A stretch of 64,000 nucleotides of DNA from Liolophura sinensis (taxonomy: Eukaryota; Mollusca; Polyplacophora; Chitonida; Chitonidae): NCBI RefSeq assembly GCF_032854445.1, contig NC_088295.1, forward strand, positions 33,407,385 through 33,471,384. The letters are read 5' to 3'. Shown in pieces: positions 48,284 to 63,200 of this stretch (position 1 is its first letter; every line of letters starts with the position of its first letter). The notes beneath the pieces were generated by a model. It worked only from the letters and a program-made list of their open reading frames with translations. It did not search any database and was not told the DNA's origin. The translations under genes were made by a program, and so were the position numbers.

Positions 48284-51200
48284 GTAAATCATTTACATTT
48301 CAATTCCAGTGTTAAAATTCTTGAAATCTCTTCCGTGCGTAATTTACATGGTTATCTTAAATTCATATTGTACGACCTTGACGTATTGCACACACGTTTT
48401 TATTACACATTTCAGTCATTCACCGTACTTCGCAGGACTTAAGTTTGAATTTTTGGTTCCATCTACCAATAAAAGCCAAACATGTCCAGCCTTTCTGTAG
48501 TCTTATCACTTTAGTCTTCGACGAATCCTGTCATCCATGAATTGTCCACATGGGAGAAACAGAAAGTCTAATGTAAATAGTTAGTGTATTGTCTTATCTA
48601 ATTTAAATCCAAGTTACAAATTTAAATCTTTTTAAACATTCCATACATTAACATTTTAATGGTCTATGATCTTAAGGAACAGGATAACACTGCAATCATT
48701 TACGTTACGACTAAACTTACTATTAAGGCACAATGGTGAAGGACAATAGAACAAATTTGTTGGAAGTAATAAAATGTTTCTCATTAGACCCAGTGTTGCG
48801 CTGTGCTAATATTCAAGTATTATTTAATTACTCATACAATTTACGCATCTTATTATTGATTTCGTTAAATGAATCACAAAATGCCTCTCGGGTAAGAAGT
48901 TACGGGAGGAAACTGAGGCAAAACATGTAAGTTTTTTAGAGGTCTTTTCCATTAGCTAATGTAAAACTAAACTATAGTAATGGTGTCTTACATGTATGCG
49001 TCCACAAGGCGTCAGTTGATGATAGTGGCGTACATGTGTGCTTCCACAAAGCGTCAGTTGATGATAGTGACGTACATGTGTGCTTCCACAAAGCGTCAGT
49101 TCATAACAGTGGCTTACACGTGTGGGGTACACATGTTCCTTCACAAAGCGTCAGCTGACAATGGTGACATGCACGTATGCCTGTGTCTGAAGCCCTGTCA
49201 ATTATCAAAATGTTTGCGTCATTATTCACCATCCTGAGAATTGACCCATGCAGAGTGATACGACTCTCGACAGAGTGTAACACCAGCTAATTGTCTTGTA
49301 ACAGAGAATACGAGTAAGATGTCGACACCTGCAAATTTGTATTGCACTGTGCGTAAAAAGTAATCACAAAAAAACGGTAGTGAAAAAATGAATTTTCTAG
49401 TCTGCTATCAAGGATTCAGGCAAAGGATTACCCCCGATATCGTGTTTGTTTTCCCTCATCGTCTCTTGTCATATAGTTTCGCTTGAAATATTCGCGGTAA
49501 AATTGGATAACATTTGAAATTGTCTTTTGTCACAGCTTTCCCTGTGGTGTACCCAAAAGCCACCAAGGGCCCATCTCTACAAGCAACTGTATATTTCGTC
49601 TAGCTACCGTCAATTTAAAAAATTGGACACACAGCTGTATCATGCGACAAATTTCTTTTAGCGAGTGGGTAAAGCATCATGGAAACTGTTTAGTAGAGCT
49701 TTGTAATGGTTGATTTACCCGCATCTAGGTTCCTTAATAGTGTAAGTATATAACAGAAACTGATCTGCACTCATAACATTTTTGTCCAATTATTATCCTT
49801 TTTCGATCGCTTGTTAAGCCCTTCAATAGTAAGCATTCATATGTATATACTGTAGGCTCCGTGCTGTGACGGATTTGACCGTTCTTTCCAAGAGGAATAC
49901 ACGGAGATAACACCAGGCGCTTTAACCATTAGATGGGAGGAAACGGTGCCTAGACCAGGTAGATTAAACGTTAGGAATTATTGGTTAAAATCGCCTGTTG
50001 CGTTTTAATAGTAGGCCAAAGGATATCCTTGCAGTTTTAATACGAAACGTTGTCTATGATGTTTCAATTGTTAAAGTTATCTATGATGTTTCAATGATAA
50101 AAGTCATCTGTTATGTTTTGATGGTAAAGGTTTTCTGTAGTCCTTAAATGATAAAAGTCACCTGGGATGTTTTGATGGTGAAAGTTTTCTGTGGTGTTTA
50201 AATGATAAAAGTCATCTAAGGTGTTTTGATGGTAAAAACTATCTGCGATGTTTAAATAATATAAGTCTTCTGGGATCTTTTAATGGTAAAAGCTGCCCGT
50301 GGTGCTTAGATGATGTAAGTCATCTGGGATGTTTTGATGTAAAGCTACCTTCAATGTTTTAAAATTTATGTATTGTGTTTAAATATCATTATTTTCAAAA
50401 TTGTAACGGGAATGAAGTAACTACTAATATTGTACTTATTCGATATTTTTTCTCCACAGGATCACCCATGCGCATATCAATCATCGATATAGATAAGATC
50501 GACACAAAGTGTGTGTTGCTGGACCACATACCGCACAATTCTAACAGTCGTCCTACGCCAAGCGAGAAATGCTCGGTAAAGTTCCCTAGTTTTCCAGATT
50601 GATAAAAACAGATGTCGACTGTCGGCACAACTTGTCAGTGGTTTGACTCATCTCTATGTCAGACACATCTTATATATTTATTTATTTACTTGATTGGTAT
50701 TATTCATTGTACTCAAGAATATTTCACTTACACGAACACGGCCAGCATTTAGGTGGGCGTAAAGCAGACACAACTCAAGGGAAACCCACGGCCATTCGCA
50801 GCTTGTTGACAGACATATCGTTGCTTGTTTCATAAAGGTTTCGGAAGATAACTACTGTCTGATTGATCGAGTGATTAACGTCATGCAATAGAATGTTTCA
50901 CCTCGGAAAATCAGCCACGGTAGAGTCTATTAACAATTTCTGACGTTACAAATCCTTTGTCTCATTTACAATGTCTAATGTTGATAACACAGCCATGTAT
51001 TCATTCATTTATTTGGTTGATGTTGAATGCGATTCTCAAAGGATATCTCGCTTTTATAACGGAGATGATAATGGGTGAAGGAAATGCGATGGAAATCTCA
51101 GCTCTTCGCCAGGAACCTACAAACTTCCTGGCTTAAAGCCGTGACCTAGTATCTCGGGCTGGCACAACTCAGGTGTAGAATGTGATTTGAACTTCCCACA

Positions 51201-54200
51201 AAAACAGCCAGGGGCTAACCAAGTCTTTTTTTAATCAGCATGTAGTTGTGAATAAATGAACTCCCATTTACCTATTGTGAAATGATTTTGATTTACTCCG
51301 TTAAATTCTGTTAAATATCCATGTATGTCTGAGATCTGATCGTAATATGATTTTAACCTGTAATGTTTAGGTCAGGGATTATCCGATTGGAGAATGCACG
51401 AACAGCATGAACTACCTGACAGTGGACATCCCTGACGTCCGCTGTGATAGATGTGTGATGCAACTCATGTCTGTTGTCACCAACGGATACGATGGTAGGT
51501 GAAGCGGACCAATCTACATCTACGTTTGGTTGTTGAAAGTGTTTTTAGTTGCTGTTCCCCAATTTGTGATGAACCAAGACATCCGAGTCTAGTGATGGGT
51601 CAGGGTTTAAGCAGATAATTACATGTTATTATTATCAGACAACATGCTCGTGAGTACATCAAAGACCACACTGAAGCTGAAGATGATTTGAATAAAGTAC
51701 GCATGTTCATATATAAATATAGTTAATTGCGAACCTGCTCCTAGTTCGTTTAGAGAGCTGACAGGATGTCTGCATGTGAAGGGGAAAAACTTCATCATTG
51801 TTTGGGAACTTATTGCTCTTGTCATCTTCTTGTTCGTTGATCGTCTGTTTTAACGTATACATATGTTATAGTTTCTCCTGTATTCTACATCTATAGATCC
51901 TTGTGTTGAAGATGAAAATGGAATTGTGAACTGCACTACATTCTACAGCTGTTCGAACATCAAAATAATGTAAGTATCATCACCCTTGTCCGCTCTGTGT
52001 TCAGATAGTGAGAGACCGTTTCATCTTATATATGTCTGTACCGGTTGAGTGCTTATAACCTGTAATAATAAAACTAGCTTGCGGCCGAATGTGTAAACGT
52101 TTTCACACTCAAATAATTACAAACTTCCTGTATTAAAATGTTCGAGCTTGATGAGAAATCAGATATTCGGCCGTCTACCCTCAGGATCTCACACGATATC
52201 TATGCCAGGTCTATGTACGTTTTTGAATTATATGTACTAAATAAATACGGTTAAAACTAGCGGATTCAGGATTAACGATGATACGGTCATATTTTATAAG
52301 ACTTCCTCTGAACTACTGTGACACAAAAACAAATTCTTGTAGGTTTCCTGTTGTTGAAATGCAACGCTAAATATAAACCAGAAAATGCTGTAATTCTGAA
52401 GTCATGTCACGAATTCTTTGTCCAAAGCTTTGTTTTTGTTATCATTATCATCATATAGCCTGTCGTACATATACCATGTAATAATGCAAGACATGAGCAT
52501 CATTTGTTACCGTTACCACCAACTAAATCGGCTGCCTGACACTTGTTTTTCTTCTCTAGACCCACGGCCGCGGGTGTTGTAAGGAACACCACTGATTGCA
52601 TGACGTACCCTGGAGCCAGTGCGAAGAAGTGGCCATACCTTCAGCACGTCATGTTTGAGGTGATATATCATCAGTAACCCAACATCACGTGATTTCCTGG
52701 TGTAGACTTGTCAAAACATTTTCTCTGTCCAGTCTTAATTGCAAGTGCAATATGCAATGTGTATTTAAAATTGTTTTTTTTTTTAATATTACGTACATGC
52801 TAATTGTTCACAGAAGAACAAGTGAACGCAACGACAGAATTATTTCCTCCTTGTTAAAGTTTAAAAGCTTTTTACTTTTGTTCTGTTGTTGCCATAAGAA
52901 GCATAGGAAAGTGTTCTCTGCCCCGCCTATGCCCCACACAGCCACGTGTAGGTGCAGTGGGTCTGCTAAATGTCCTGAGGACAGCTGTTGTTCTACCGCT
53001 GATAACATCGTGCTTATGACTTCGTCGTTTTTAACAGCAGGGTAATTAAATTATAAATAGATGTGCTTTACGAAGCCGATATGGAAGCAAACCAATATCT
53101 CTAGTTTATCACCAAACTTATTTGTTTATAGGTTTGAACACCTTTGTTAGTCCAAACTGTAAACCAAGAGCTATAGTTAAACCATTTGTGAAATCATCCT
53201 TCACACCCTTGGGTCGAGGCATGTACATGCCTTTATCCTGGACAACGAAGCTGAAGTCAGAATATACTATAGTTGAATTAGATTTACGTAATGTTTTTAC
53301 GAAAACATCCGTTTGATAACATGCAAATTTATATTTAAATCAGTTTATGATTCTATATTCAGGCAAAGCTGGACATGCCAGATAAAGACCCACAACCCTT
53401 TACCAAAGATAACTTCGTCCGTCTGTATATAAAAAATGACGATGTGAGCTTCGACATAAATCTAGCTACACCTCGCCTGTAAGTTGCTTGTTGTGTGAAT
53501 TGTTTGTTTCTTGACTGTTGTTTCGTGTTGTACTCATGAACATTATACTAAAGCGATAGTGTTCATGTGTATGAGAGGAAGAAACCAAACGGGACCTGAA
53601 CATAACCGCTGCATCGCGACATACAGTGTCAACATGCCTGACGTAAAACGTTAAGCATGTTAACTCAACCGATTATATTAGACCTTGATCCCTAGATCAA
53701 TGTTCCTTGGAATCAATATAAGATCACATGTGTTATTCTCTAATTATGTAGTACTGTGACTTTGTGGAGGGCGATTGGTAAGCCTGCTCCCGCAACACAA
53801 TGACCGTGCAGCCTCTACCAATGAGTTCAAGTCCACATCATTCAGGTTTCCACTCCAGGAGTACGTGACATGATCTACTAGCAAACTTCGGACGGTGGTG
53901 GGCTCACCCGGACTATATACGCCCGGTTTCCTCCCACCATAATGCTGGCCGCCGCCATACAAGTGAAATAGTCTTGAGTACGACGTAAGCCATCAATCCG
54001 ATAAATAAATAATTAGAGGAAAATAATTTGAATCTGATATAAGTAGGGCTTACATTTAAATACAGTTCAGTATACCTACGATTCATTATCCCCTTTCAAA
54101 GAAGGCCATCTTGCATGGGTTTATAAGCTGACTGAGAGGTATGACCTCAGTAAAGCGGAATGCTAGTCTATGTGTGCATATTCCAGTCACATTCAAATTT

Positions 54201-57200
54201 TTACTAATACAGAATCACACATTCAAATATATCAAATGGAGAGGAGTCGTAAAAGTATGATCGTCGACAAGTTTCTAAAATAGTTACATTAACTTCGGTG
54301 CCTGTAAATTATTCATGAAGTATTGCTGTAAGCAACATGAAAATTAACTGACAAACTTGTCCTCTTGTTCATTTCAGAAACATTGTCAACAACAGTGTGG
54401 TCATAGTGAACCCAGAAAACGGTATAGTGCTAAACCTAGTGGAAGCCATGGAAGTCAGCCCTATGAGGTTTAAGTCCTACAAGACACCCATCTCTGATCG
54501 GGACAAACAGTTCATGGAGGTAAAGTGTCAATAGCAGTCGTCATTAACTGTTTGCAATTTGACTCAGTGGAGGGATGTAGCAGTTTGGATTAACTACGTG
54601 TACATTGTTTGGTGGATTATAACACACGTTAATTATCAGTAGGAGTCTAAATCAATTGATGGAATATACCTGTATGTAGGTTGATTGGAAGAAAATAATG
54701 GTCTTTATTTAACGTATGTACACTGACTGGCGGATTGCTTCTAGCTATTACATGCCGTTCTTGTCTTCGATGGTGTGTGTTCACTTTAAATGTAGGAACG
54801 ACATATCAGCGGATGTCTATAGTGAACGTTTCTGACTTTCTCTCTGTTATCTGAGTTACATGCGCATATATACCCTGGCTTTTACACAGCGTCTATCACA
54901 ATTAACCATTAGATTGTTTCAAATTACATGTAAAATAAATGTGTCCTTCGACTGTTAAAAAGTTTCAAAACAGATCCCTCTCTCACTTTGTCAGAAGATT
55001 TAATTTAATCTCTTTTCTTTGATACCCAGAATGGACAACTTTACATCAGAATGACTGATGACCAGGGAAACGCTCTGGAGTTTGGAATATCCCATAGAAT
55101 GGAGGTGAGATACGTCATTATTTAACAAGGTTATTGGGACATCTATGCCTCGTCGATAAACTTTGTAAAAATAAAGAATGGTTAGCTGAATTTTAAATGC
55201 AAGTAGTGAACTACCGCTTGTGAAAGGTTTCTAGGAAAAGAGCTAGTGATTTAAACCAAGGAATATGGTCATCAAAAATACGATGCTGCATGAATATCTG
55301 TATGCGAATCAACTGGAAACGGACAGATTTGTGTTATATTTCGTTACGTGACAAATGTAAATCGTTTTTGAAGTAGATATCTCTTGTCCATTATTCCGTT
55401 TCAAAACGTATTGAGGAATGTCTTAATATTGCTTTAAATTTTTCTGAATATTTACATTTTTACCTCCCCCAGAAATTCGTACCGGGTGTTTACCGTGAAC
55501 ATTCTTTACCTTACTCTAAGAATGGATGGTTAAGTGGGCGTTACTTTGTGGGTGATTACGCCAAATATCCCATGGCTATCTATCCTGCAGGGCCAAGTCA
55601 ACCTAAGGATACGCATCAATATGTGGTAAGCTGACTGAAGTCTGGTCAACTACAGACGTACAGTATACATGCTTATGGCTTTTTATCATGATCATGTATG
55701 TCAACTTTCAGGCGGCACGATTTTCAATAAAGTGAATGTTTAGCAATGTCAAGTAAGATAAGATGTAATATGTGGTATTCTTTGTATTACACAGTGATAC
55801 GTCTCGAATGTATATAATCATTCTTGAATAATGTTTGTGCGAGTGTATTCAGAAAATGTATTTCGCTTTTTTCAGTCTATACTGAGAGCCACCGATGGAA
55901 TGGTCAAAGGAGTAGTAGCCTATAGTTTATCAGGAGAAATAGTGAGCATTAAAGCTTTCGTTGATGGAAAAGTCGAAGCTATGTACTTGGGCAGCGAGGA
56001 TTCTTCCAGTAAGTATATTCCCAAAAATATCTCTAAACATACAAGGAACATGTCAGCGTGTATTCCAAGTTTTAGCTTTTTTGGTTTAGCACATTCCAGT
56101 TATCTTGATAACACTGTCTGTGGCTGAACCGTCCGATGCGGTGTCCAGTATTCATATCCAGCCCCCTTTCGTCTGGATGCAGTTTTATGTCAGGGGATTT
56201 ACTTAGAATTGTGATGGGCGTAAATTCCTTACTAAGGTGTGAAGGGCATATTAATTCAAAGAAGTGAATGCATTTTCACAATATCATAAGTTTGTATAAA
56301 ACATGGTCCGTTTTATTTGTACTATTTAACTGCTAGTGCTATGTTTATCCACTTGCAGCCTCACACCCTATAGGCTATGGGTCTATTAAGCAAGGAAGAG
56401 TGATGGGAACGGAACACATTGGCAAATATATGAAGAGTATCTCAGGTAACCATACACGTCTGGCCGCGCCGTGTTTTGAATGACATAATTTAAGAAAAAA
56501 ATCGTTTGCTTAAAATGAACTGGGTAGACAGTTTGAAATAAAAAATAGACACACGTAGCTACCAGCAATGGTATTTTTATTTATTTATTTATATATTCAC
56601 GTATACGTGAAATCAAATAAATAAATAAATAAATGCACGGTTACCTGGTTGCCTATAGTCCATAACATATTTCCGATAAATACAAGCATGGCAATGTTAG
56701 AATCTACAGTTAACGTGAAACCCTGACTGACGTAAATTAGCAAGAGGCCAGATTTCACTAGTTACGTGTGATCACTTGCCAGCTATCACATTGTCATCGC
56801 TGCTCTGATTTTACTCTCTCTGCTGCACGTCTTTAATTATATTATAATGAAAAAATAAATCCTTGGGGTTTTACGTCGTGCTTAACCATTTTTTATTCAT
56901 CTGACGACGATGCAGTGTTAGACGGCGGTAGGCAATAGAACTTTCGTCAGCATAATTAAGCTGTACGTTTGTCTAACAGGAAAACATCCGTCTCAGGTGA
57001 TATCAAGGGTCTCTGTGATGAACATCTCCATGACATTCACCAGTCCGGTGCAGAGAGGCATGAAGGTAACGCGCCGATGTCGGCTACTGTCAAACACTTC
57101 ATGATATTGTCCCTGTAACATTGTAAGCATGGTCACGTAAAGATAAAATGTGCGTTTCTTTTGTATAAGAGAACAGACGTCTTTTCGTAAATGCGATACC

Positions 57201-60200
57201 AGCGAAATGCTTTTTGCCTTGAGCAATGTTGAGCAATTTTTCTTTATTTTCTTACTTTTCAGGCTATTATTAGAGCAGGTTCTAAAACAGTGGGACTTGC
57301 TGTGGTGACGTTTGATAATACCAACAGCTTTATGATCACTTTAGTGGTATGTTGTTTCCTCAAATTCCATAATTTCGTTCTAAGCATTATTTATTAATTG
57401 ATTTATGCATACAACTCTTAAGGGATTAAATCATTGTACATTATACACCAATCTGGCTTTCACGAATATCATATTTAAATAGCAAACCTTTATAAAAAGC
57501 AAGGTAGGTTTGTGGAATAACAAATGGATTCCTTCAAAAATTTGAAATCACAGATGGAAATACACCTTTGATCATGAGATCATGAGAAATTACAACAGAC
57601 AAAATAATGAGTTCCTTCATCCACAAAGAATTCCCCTAAGCTTGACTTGCAAGGCTGTAACACATGCTTTTCCTTATCGCCAAATACAATGGACCAGGAA
57701 GTTCACTTCATGTCCTCACTGGAACTAACTCTCTATCAGTTATGTTATGAAGAAGTGTATACAAATCCTGCACAGTGTGTGAATAAATGTCTGATATCTG
57801 TGTGTGGCCTCTCTCGTTGACTCTCTATACTGTTGGGTTGAAGTACCTGCGCTTCGTTTTACTTCCAGTTGGACAACACGGACGGTCTCTTCTCGCAAAA
57901 CACAAATATAACGTTAAACGGCCCAGTGACGTCATCAGGATCGGCGCCAGTATTGGTGGACCTCTCGGGGGATAATACAATGTTTTCTTTCAGTGAAAAG
58001 TCTCTCATTTTGGAAAAGCGGATTCATGTAAGTGTTTCAACAGATATTCTACTGCAAAATGGAAAACTGAGTATAAGGACGTAAAAACAAAACCAAATAC
58101 TGTATACTAGGTCGACTAAAATAAGTATGGGGCATGACTTTATAGAATTTGCCACGACACGGGAGCGTTGAAATTAAAATCACTTAAAAAAATCAAATTA
58201 AATAAAAATTTGTAAAAGTTTTATATCGATGCAACGTATAAGGTCAGAAATCCAATAAGCCATTTGACCATATACATAAAAACACTGTATAAAATGTCTG
58301 TATATATACACAGCATCTTGTTGTGTTTTACAACAGAGAAATGTATGCCTTGTTAATGAAATGGAGTAGATCTACAAGACATAGGGTATAAATACAGGAA
58401 TCTACTGTAGATTAACGGAACTCAAAGGCCAGCGTTTGGCTTAAAATCGTTTTAGCTCTGACTTCACATAACGTTGTCGTATACATGTATTTGATTGGCA
58501 TTTGATTGCATTTTTACAGCATTGTGGCCCAACGTGCCAGTAAATTTTACCGCAAAAAAATGCAATCTGTAGATCTCCTACGTACATGTAGGTAGCTTCT
58601 TACCGTTCTACTTTCTCCTCGTCATACACCAAGTATATTTTCATCTATTGTCCAGTTGGAGAAAACTTTCTTCCCGCTCTATCTGTGGTCTGGATATCTG
58701 TATATTGACGTCATCACAGAGGGGTTGTCTTCGGATGGCTTCGTCAGTGGACAGGTAACATGTTTTTCCTATAATGACCAGATTATGATGAATCCTTCAA
58801 ATCTTTGCCGTGTATCGCGTATAGCATTTATAGATATTTAGTCGGGTTTTATTATTTCACCGATAATTACAAAGGGATAAGAAAATAGAATGCAATTTCA
58901 GAAATAAAATAACATTATTTCTTTATAAGTTCCGCTAAAGATTTTACCTAGGCGAATATATAACGGAAAGTGTGCGAGACTATCAACTTGTTGCCAGTGT
59001 AATCCTCCCTCTTTCAAGGTGTAATTGTATTTTATGAATATACATTCCAGATTCATAGACTGACCAACGCCATATGTGATGGAATAGACAGTATTGCATG
59101 TAAGTACATCAAATTTGATTGAGTTAGAATTAATTTTGTGAAGTCGATGATGACAGTCTATTGATAAATGCTTTTGTTCCCTGGCTAAGATACATTAATT
59201 CGGAAATTTGTACAAAAATTCCCAAATACTGAGGTTTAAACTGCCTACATTTGTGACAGGTTCTTCCCGGATAGCACTGAGCGATAACAGCAGCGTGGCA
59301 AACCCGGCAGTTGTTCCAGTACAAGCGGAAGCGGTGGCTTATGTTTCTGATAACAATGAGACTTTATCGTGGGGGTAAGTATCCGATAAGGAGCGTTTAA
59401 GGATAGTTTTTATCATGTATTAAATGCAACAAAATATTCGTGCAAGAATTTAAAGAAGATATTATGACTATGTTTCAAGAATTTACAGTAAGTTGACAAA
59501 CAACATCATTTCATCAGGAGCTTAGGTGGCTTGTAATCGCTCTTTTCTTGGATTAATACAGGATAATTTTGAGAGGTCTGAAGAGAAGTGAAACCGTCGA
59601 ATACGTTGCTCTAATGCAGGAGGACGTTGTCTTAGTAGAATACCGTGACGCTAAAATGCTGAGTGAAATGTTCCGCCCTGCCACAGGAGAAGATCAGGTC
59701 CTGATTGGCCAGGTAAGGCCACCGCATCAGTGTAGTTGGTGCATTTCCAGGATTAGAGTTTAGCATTTTCTGGTATAACAAGTCCTACAGGCTACATAGA
59801 CAATCCGAAAAGATACATCGATATAATAATGAACCGTCAAATGTGTGAACATGCAAAAACATTTGCAAGTCATAAAGTAAATTAATTTTTTCCATCTTTA
59901 TATTAAATTATTTACTTGTTAACAACTTGCATACATTATGTAGTGGGTTTTTTGTAGAGGAAGGAGAGGGGAGTTAATATAGAGCGGACTGATGTATTTT
60001 CATTGAATGCTAAGTTAAAGGAAATCGGTGTGGATAACTTTCTATGCTCGTTGAGTTAACCAGACGTGGTTGGCATTTTGCAGCCTTGTGACAAAATAAA
60101 CTTCATCTGTTAGGATATGTATTTATGGCTGATTATAACGATTCAAGAGTTTTATTAACATTATGTTTATTGTAAATGTGGGATTAAATTCTGACAGAAT

Positions 60201-63200
60201 GGCATAAAGATTCAGAGTTGCAAGTACATGTTTTTTCACTCTCCTTTCCCTTTATTTTAGGGAAAAATCACTCTGTCAATGGACTCTAAGCGAGTTCTCC
60301 AGAATGGGCTTGGTTACTTTGCCATCGGAACGGATGCATTCGTGGAGAACCAAAACATCAAAACTAGTTTGAGAGGGGAGCTGCCGGCATTAAGCGTATG
60401 ACAATTTATAATTTGGATATCAAACAAAGTATTTGAAAACATATTTTGATCTCATACATTTAAAGATAAAAAAAATGGTGGACAGCATAAATAACAGTGC
60501 GCTTTGATTTAGAAGAGCGATTAAAGACGTATGGAGTTAACGGACTTGCCAGTCATGTGTAAGCTTTATGTGGTGATGGTAAAAGTGCTTTTCCCTTGAT
60601 AGTTTGTAGATATTGACACAGACGTCACATTGCCTGAGACAGCCACTACACGCCCGCCTCAACAACCAACACGAATTCCTAGGACTTCACCGGCTGCTCA
60701 GCCTGATATAACAGAAGCACCGTCACCAGTTCAGCCTGTCGTAACAGACGCACCATCAACTGCTCCGCCTGTTGTAACAGAAGAACCATCAACTGCTCAA
60801 CCCGCTGTAACAGACGCACCATCAAGTACTCAGCCTGTAGTAACAGAAGGACCGTCAACTGCTCAGCCTGTTGTAACAGAAGGACCATCTACTGATCAAC
60901 CTGTTGAAACAGAAAGACCGTCACCAGTTCAGCCTATTGTAACAAACGAACCATCAACTGTTCAACCTGACATAACGGAAGGACCACCAACTGCTCAACC
61001 TGTTGTAACAGACGAACCATCAACTGCTCAACCTGTTGTAACGGAAGGAACGTCACCGGTTCAGCCTATTGTAACAGTGGAAGCATCAACTGCTCAGCCT
61101 AGTGTAACGGAGGGACCATCAACTGCTCAACCTCTTGTAACAAACGAACCATCTACTCCGCAACCTGTTGTAACAGAAGGACCGTCACCGGTTCAGCCTA
61201 TTGTAACAGAAGAGCCATCTACTGCTCAACCAGTTGTAACAAACGAACCATCAACTGCTCAACCTGTTGTAACAGACGCACCATCAACTGTTCAGCCTGT
61301 TGTAACTGAAGGACCATCTACTGATCAACCTGTTGAAACAGAAAGACCGTCACCAGTCCAGCCTATTGTAACAAACGAACCATCAACTGTTCAACCTGAC
61401 ATAACGGAAGGACCACCAACTGCTCAACCTGTTGTAACGGAAGGAACGTCACCGGTTCAGCCTATTGTAACAGTGGAAGCATCAACTGCTCAGCCTAGTG
61501 TAACGGAGGGATCATCAACTGCTCAACCTCTTGTAACAAACGAACCATCTACTCCGCAACCTGTTGTAACAGAAGGACCGTCACCGGTTCAGCCTATTGT
61601 AACAGACGAGCCATCAACTGCTCAACCTCTTGTAACAAACGAACCATCTACTCCGCAACCTGTTGTAACAGCAGGACCGTCACCAGTTCAGCCTATTGTA
61701 ACAAACGAACCATCAACTGTTCAACCTGACGTAACGGAAGGACCACCAACTGCTCAACCTGTTGTAACAGACGAACCATCCACTGCTCAACCTGTTGTAA
61801 CAGACGAACCATCCACTGCTCAACCTGTTGTAACGGAAGGAACGTCACCGGTTCAGCCTATTGTAACAGTGGAAGCATCAACTGCTCAGCCTAGTGTAAC
61901 GGAGGGACCATCAACTGCTCAACCTCTTGTAACAAACGAACCATCTACTCCGCAACCTGTTGTAACAGAAGGACCGTCACCGGTTCAGCCTATTGTAACA
62001 GAAGAGCCATCTACTGCTCAACCTGTTGAAACAGACGAACCATCTACTGCTCAACCTGTTGTAACAGACGAACCATCAACAGCACAGCCTATTGTAACGG
62101 AAGGCCCACCAACTGCACAGCCTGCTGTTACAGACGACTCAACTATTCAGCCTAGTGTAACGGAAGGACCATCAACTGTTCAACCTGTTGTAACAGAAGG
62201 ACCTTCTTCTGTTCAACCTGTTGTAGCGGAAGGGCCATCAACTGTTCAACCTGTTGTAACAGAAGGACCGTCACCGGTTCAGCCTATCGTAACAGACGAA
62301 CCATCAACTGCTCAACCTGTTGTAACAGACGAACCATCAACTGCTCAACCTGTTGCAACAGAAGGACCGTCACCAGTTCAGCCTATTGTAACAGACGCAT
62401 CATCTACTGCTCAACCTGTTGTAACAGACGAACCATCTACTGCTCTACCTGTTGTAACAGACGAACCATCAACTGCTCAACCTGTTGTAACAGACGAAAC
62501 ATCAACTGCTCAACCTGTTGCAACAGAAGGACCGTCACCGGTTCAGCCTATCGTAACAGACGCATCATCTACTGCTCAACCTGTTGTAACAGACGAACCA
62601 TCAACTGCTCAACCGGTTGTAACAGACGAACCATCAACTGTTCAACCTGTTGTAACAGACGAACCATCAACTGCTCAGCCGGTTGTAACAGACGAACCAT
62701 CAACTGCTCAACCTGTTGTAACAGAAGGACCATCTACTGCTCAACCTGTTGTAACAGATGTCTCTGTCGTAACGGAAGCACCAACCACTGCCCAACCTGT
62801 TGTAACAGATGCACCAAGCACTGCAAGACCTGTGATAACAGATGCACAAACCACCGCAAGACCTGTGGTAACAGATGCACAAACCACCGCAAGACCTGTG
62901 GTAACAGATGCACCAACCACTGCAAGACCTGTGGTAACAGATGCACCAACCACTGCAAGACCTGTGCTAACAGATGCACCACCCACTGCAAGACCTGTGG
63001 TGACAGATGCACCAACCACGGCTCGTCCTGTTACAACAGATGCACCAACCACTGTCCGACGTGTTGTTACAGATACACCAACCAGAGTCCCTACTGCAAC
63101 GCCACGGCCAGCATCACCATCTACCACACGTCGATTGCCGACAACCGTTACTACCCGTCGGCAGTTCGTGAACACAGCTTCACCACTACAAACTACTGTC

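Noticed and set aside
52689-53045. 118-codon plus-strand frame with a Cys-rich end, in gene 2 intron 6
   Set aside because: Not needed for the continuous gene 2 frame, has no paralog exon in gene 1, and no domain is recognised. An alternative exon cannot be fully excluded.
53122-53316. 64-codon plus-strand frame just before gene 2 exon 7
   Set aside because: Intronic, no paralog in gene 1, and it ends in a stop before the exon 7 acceptor.
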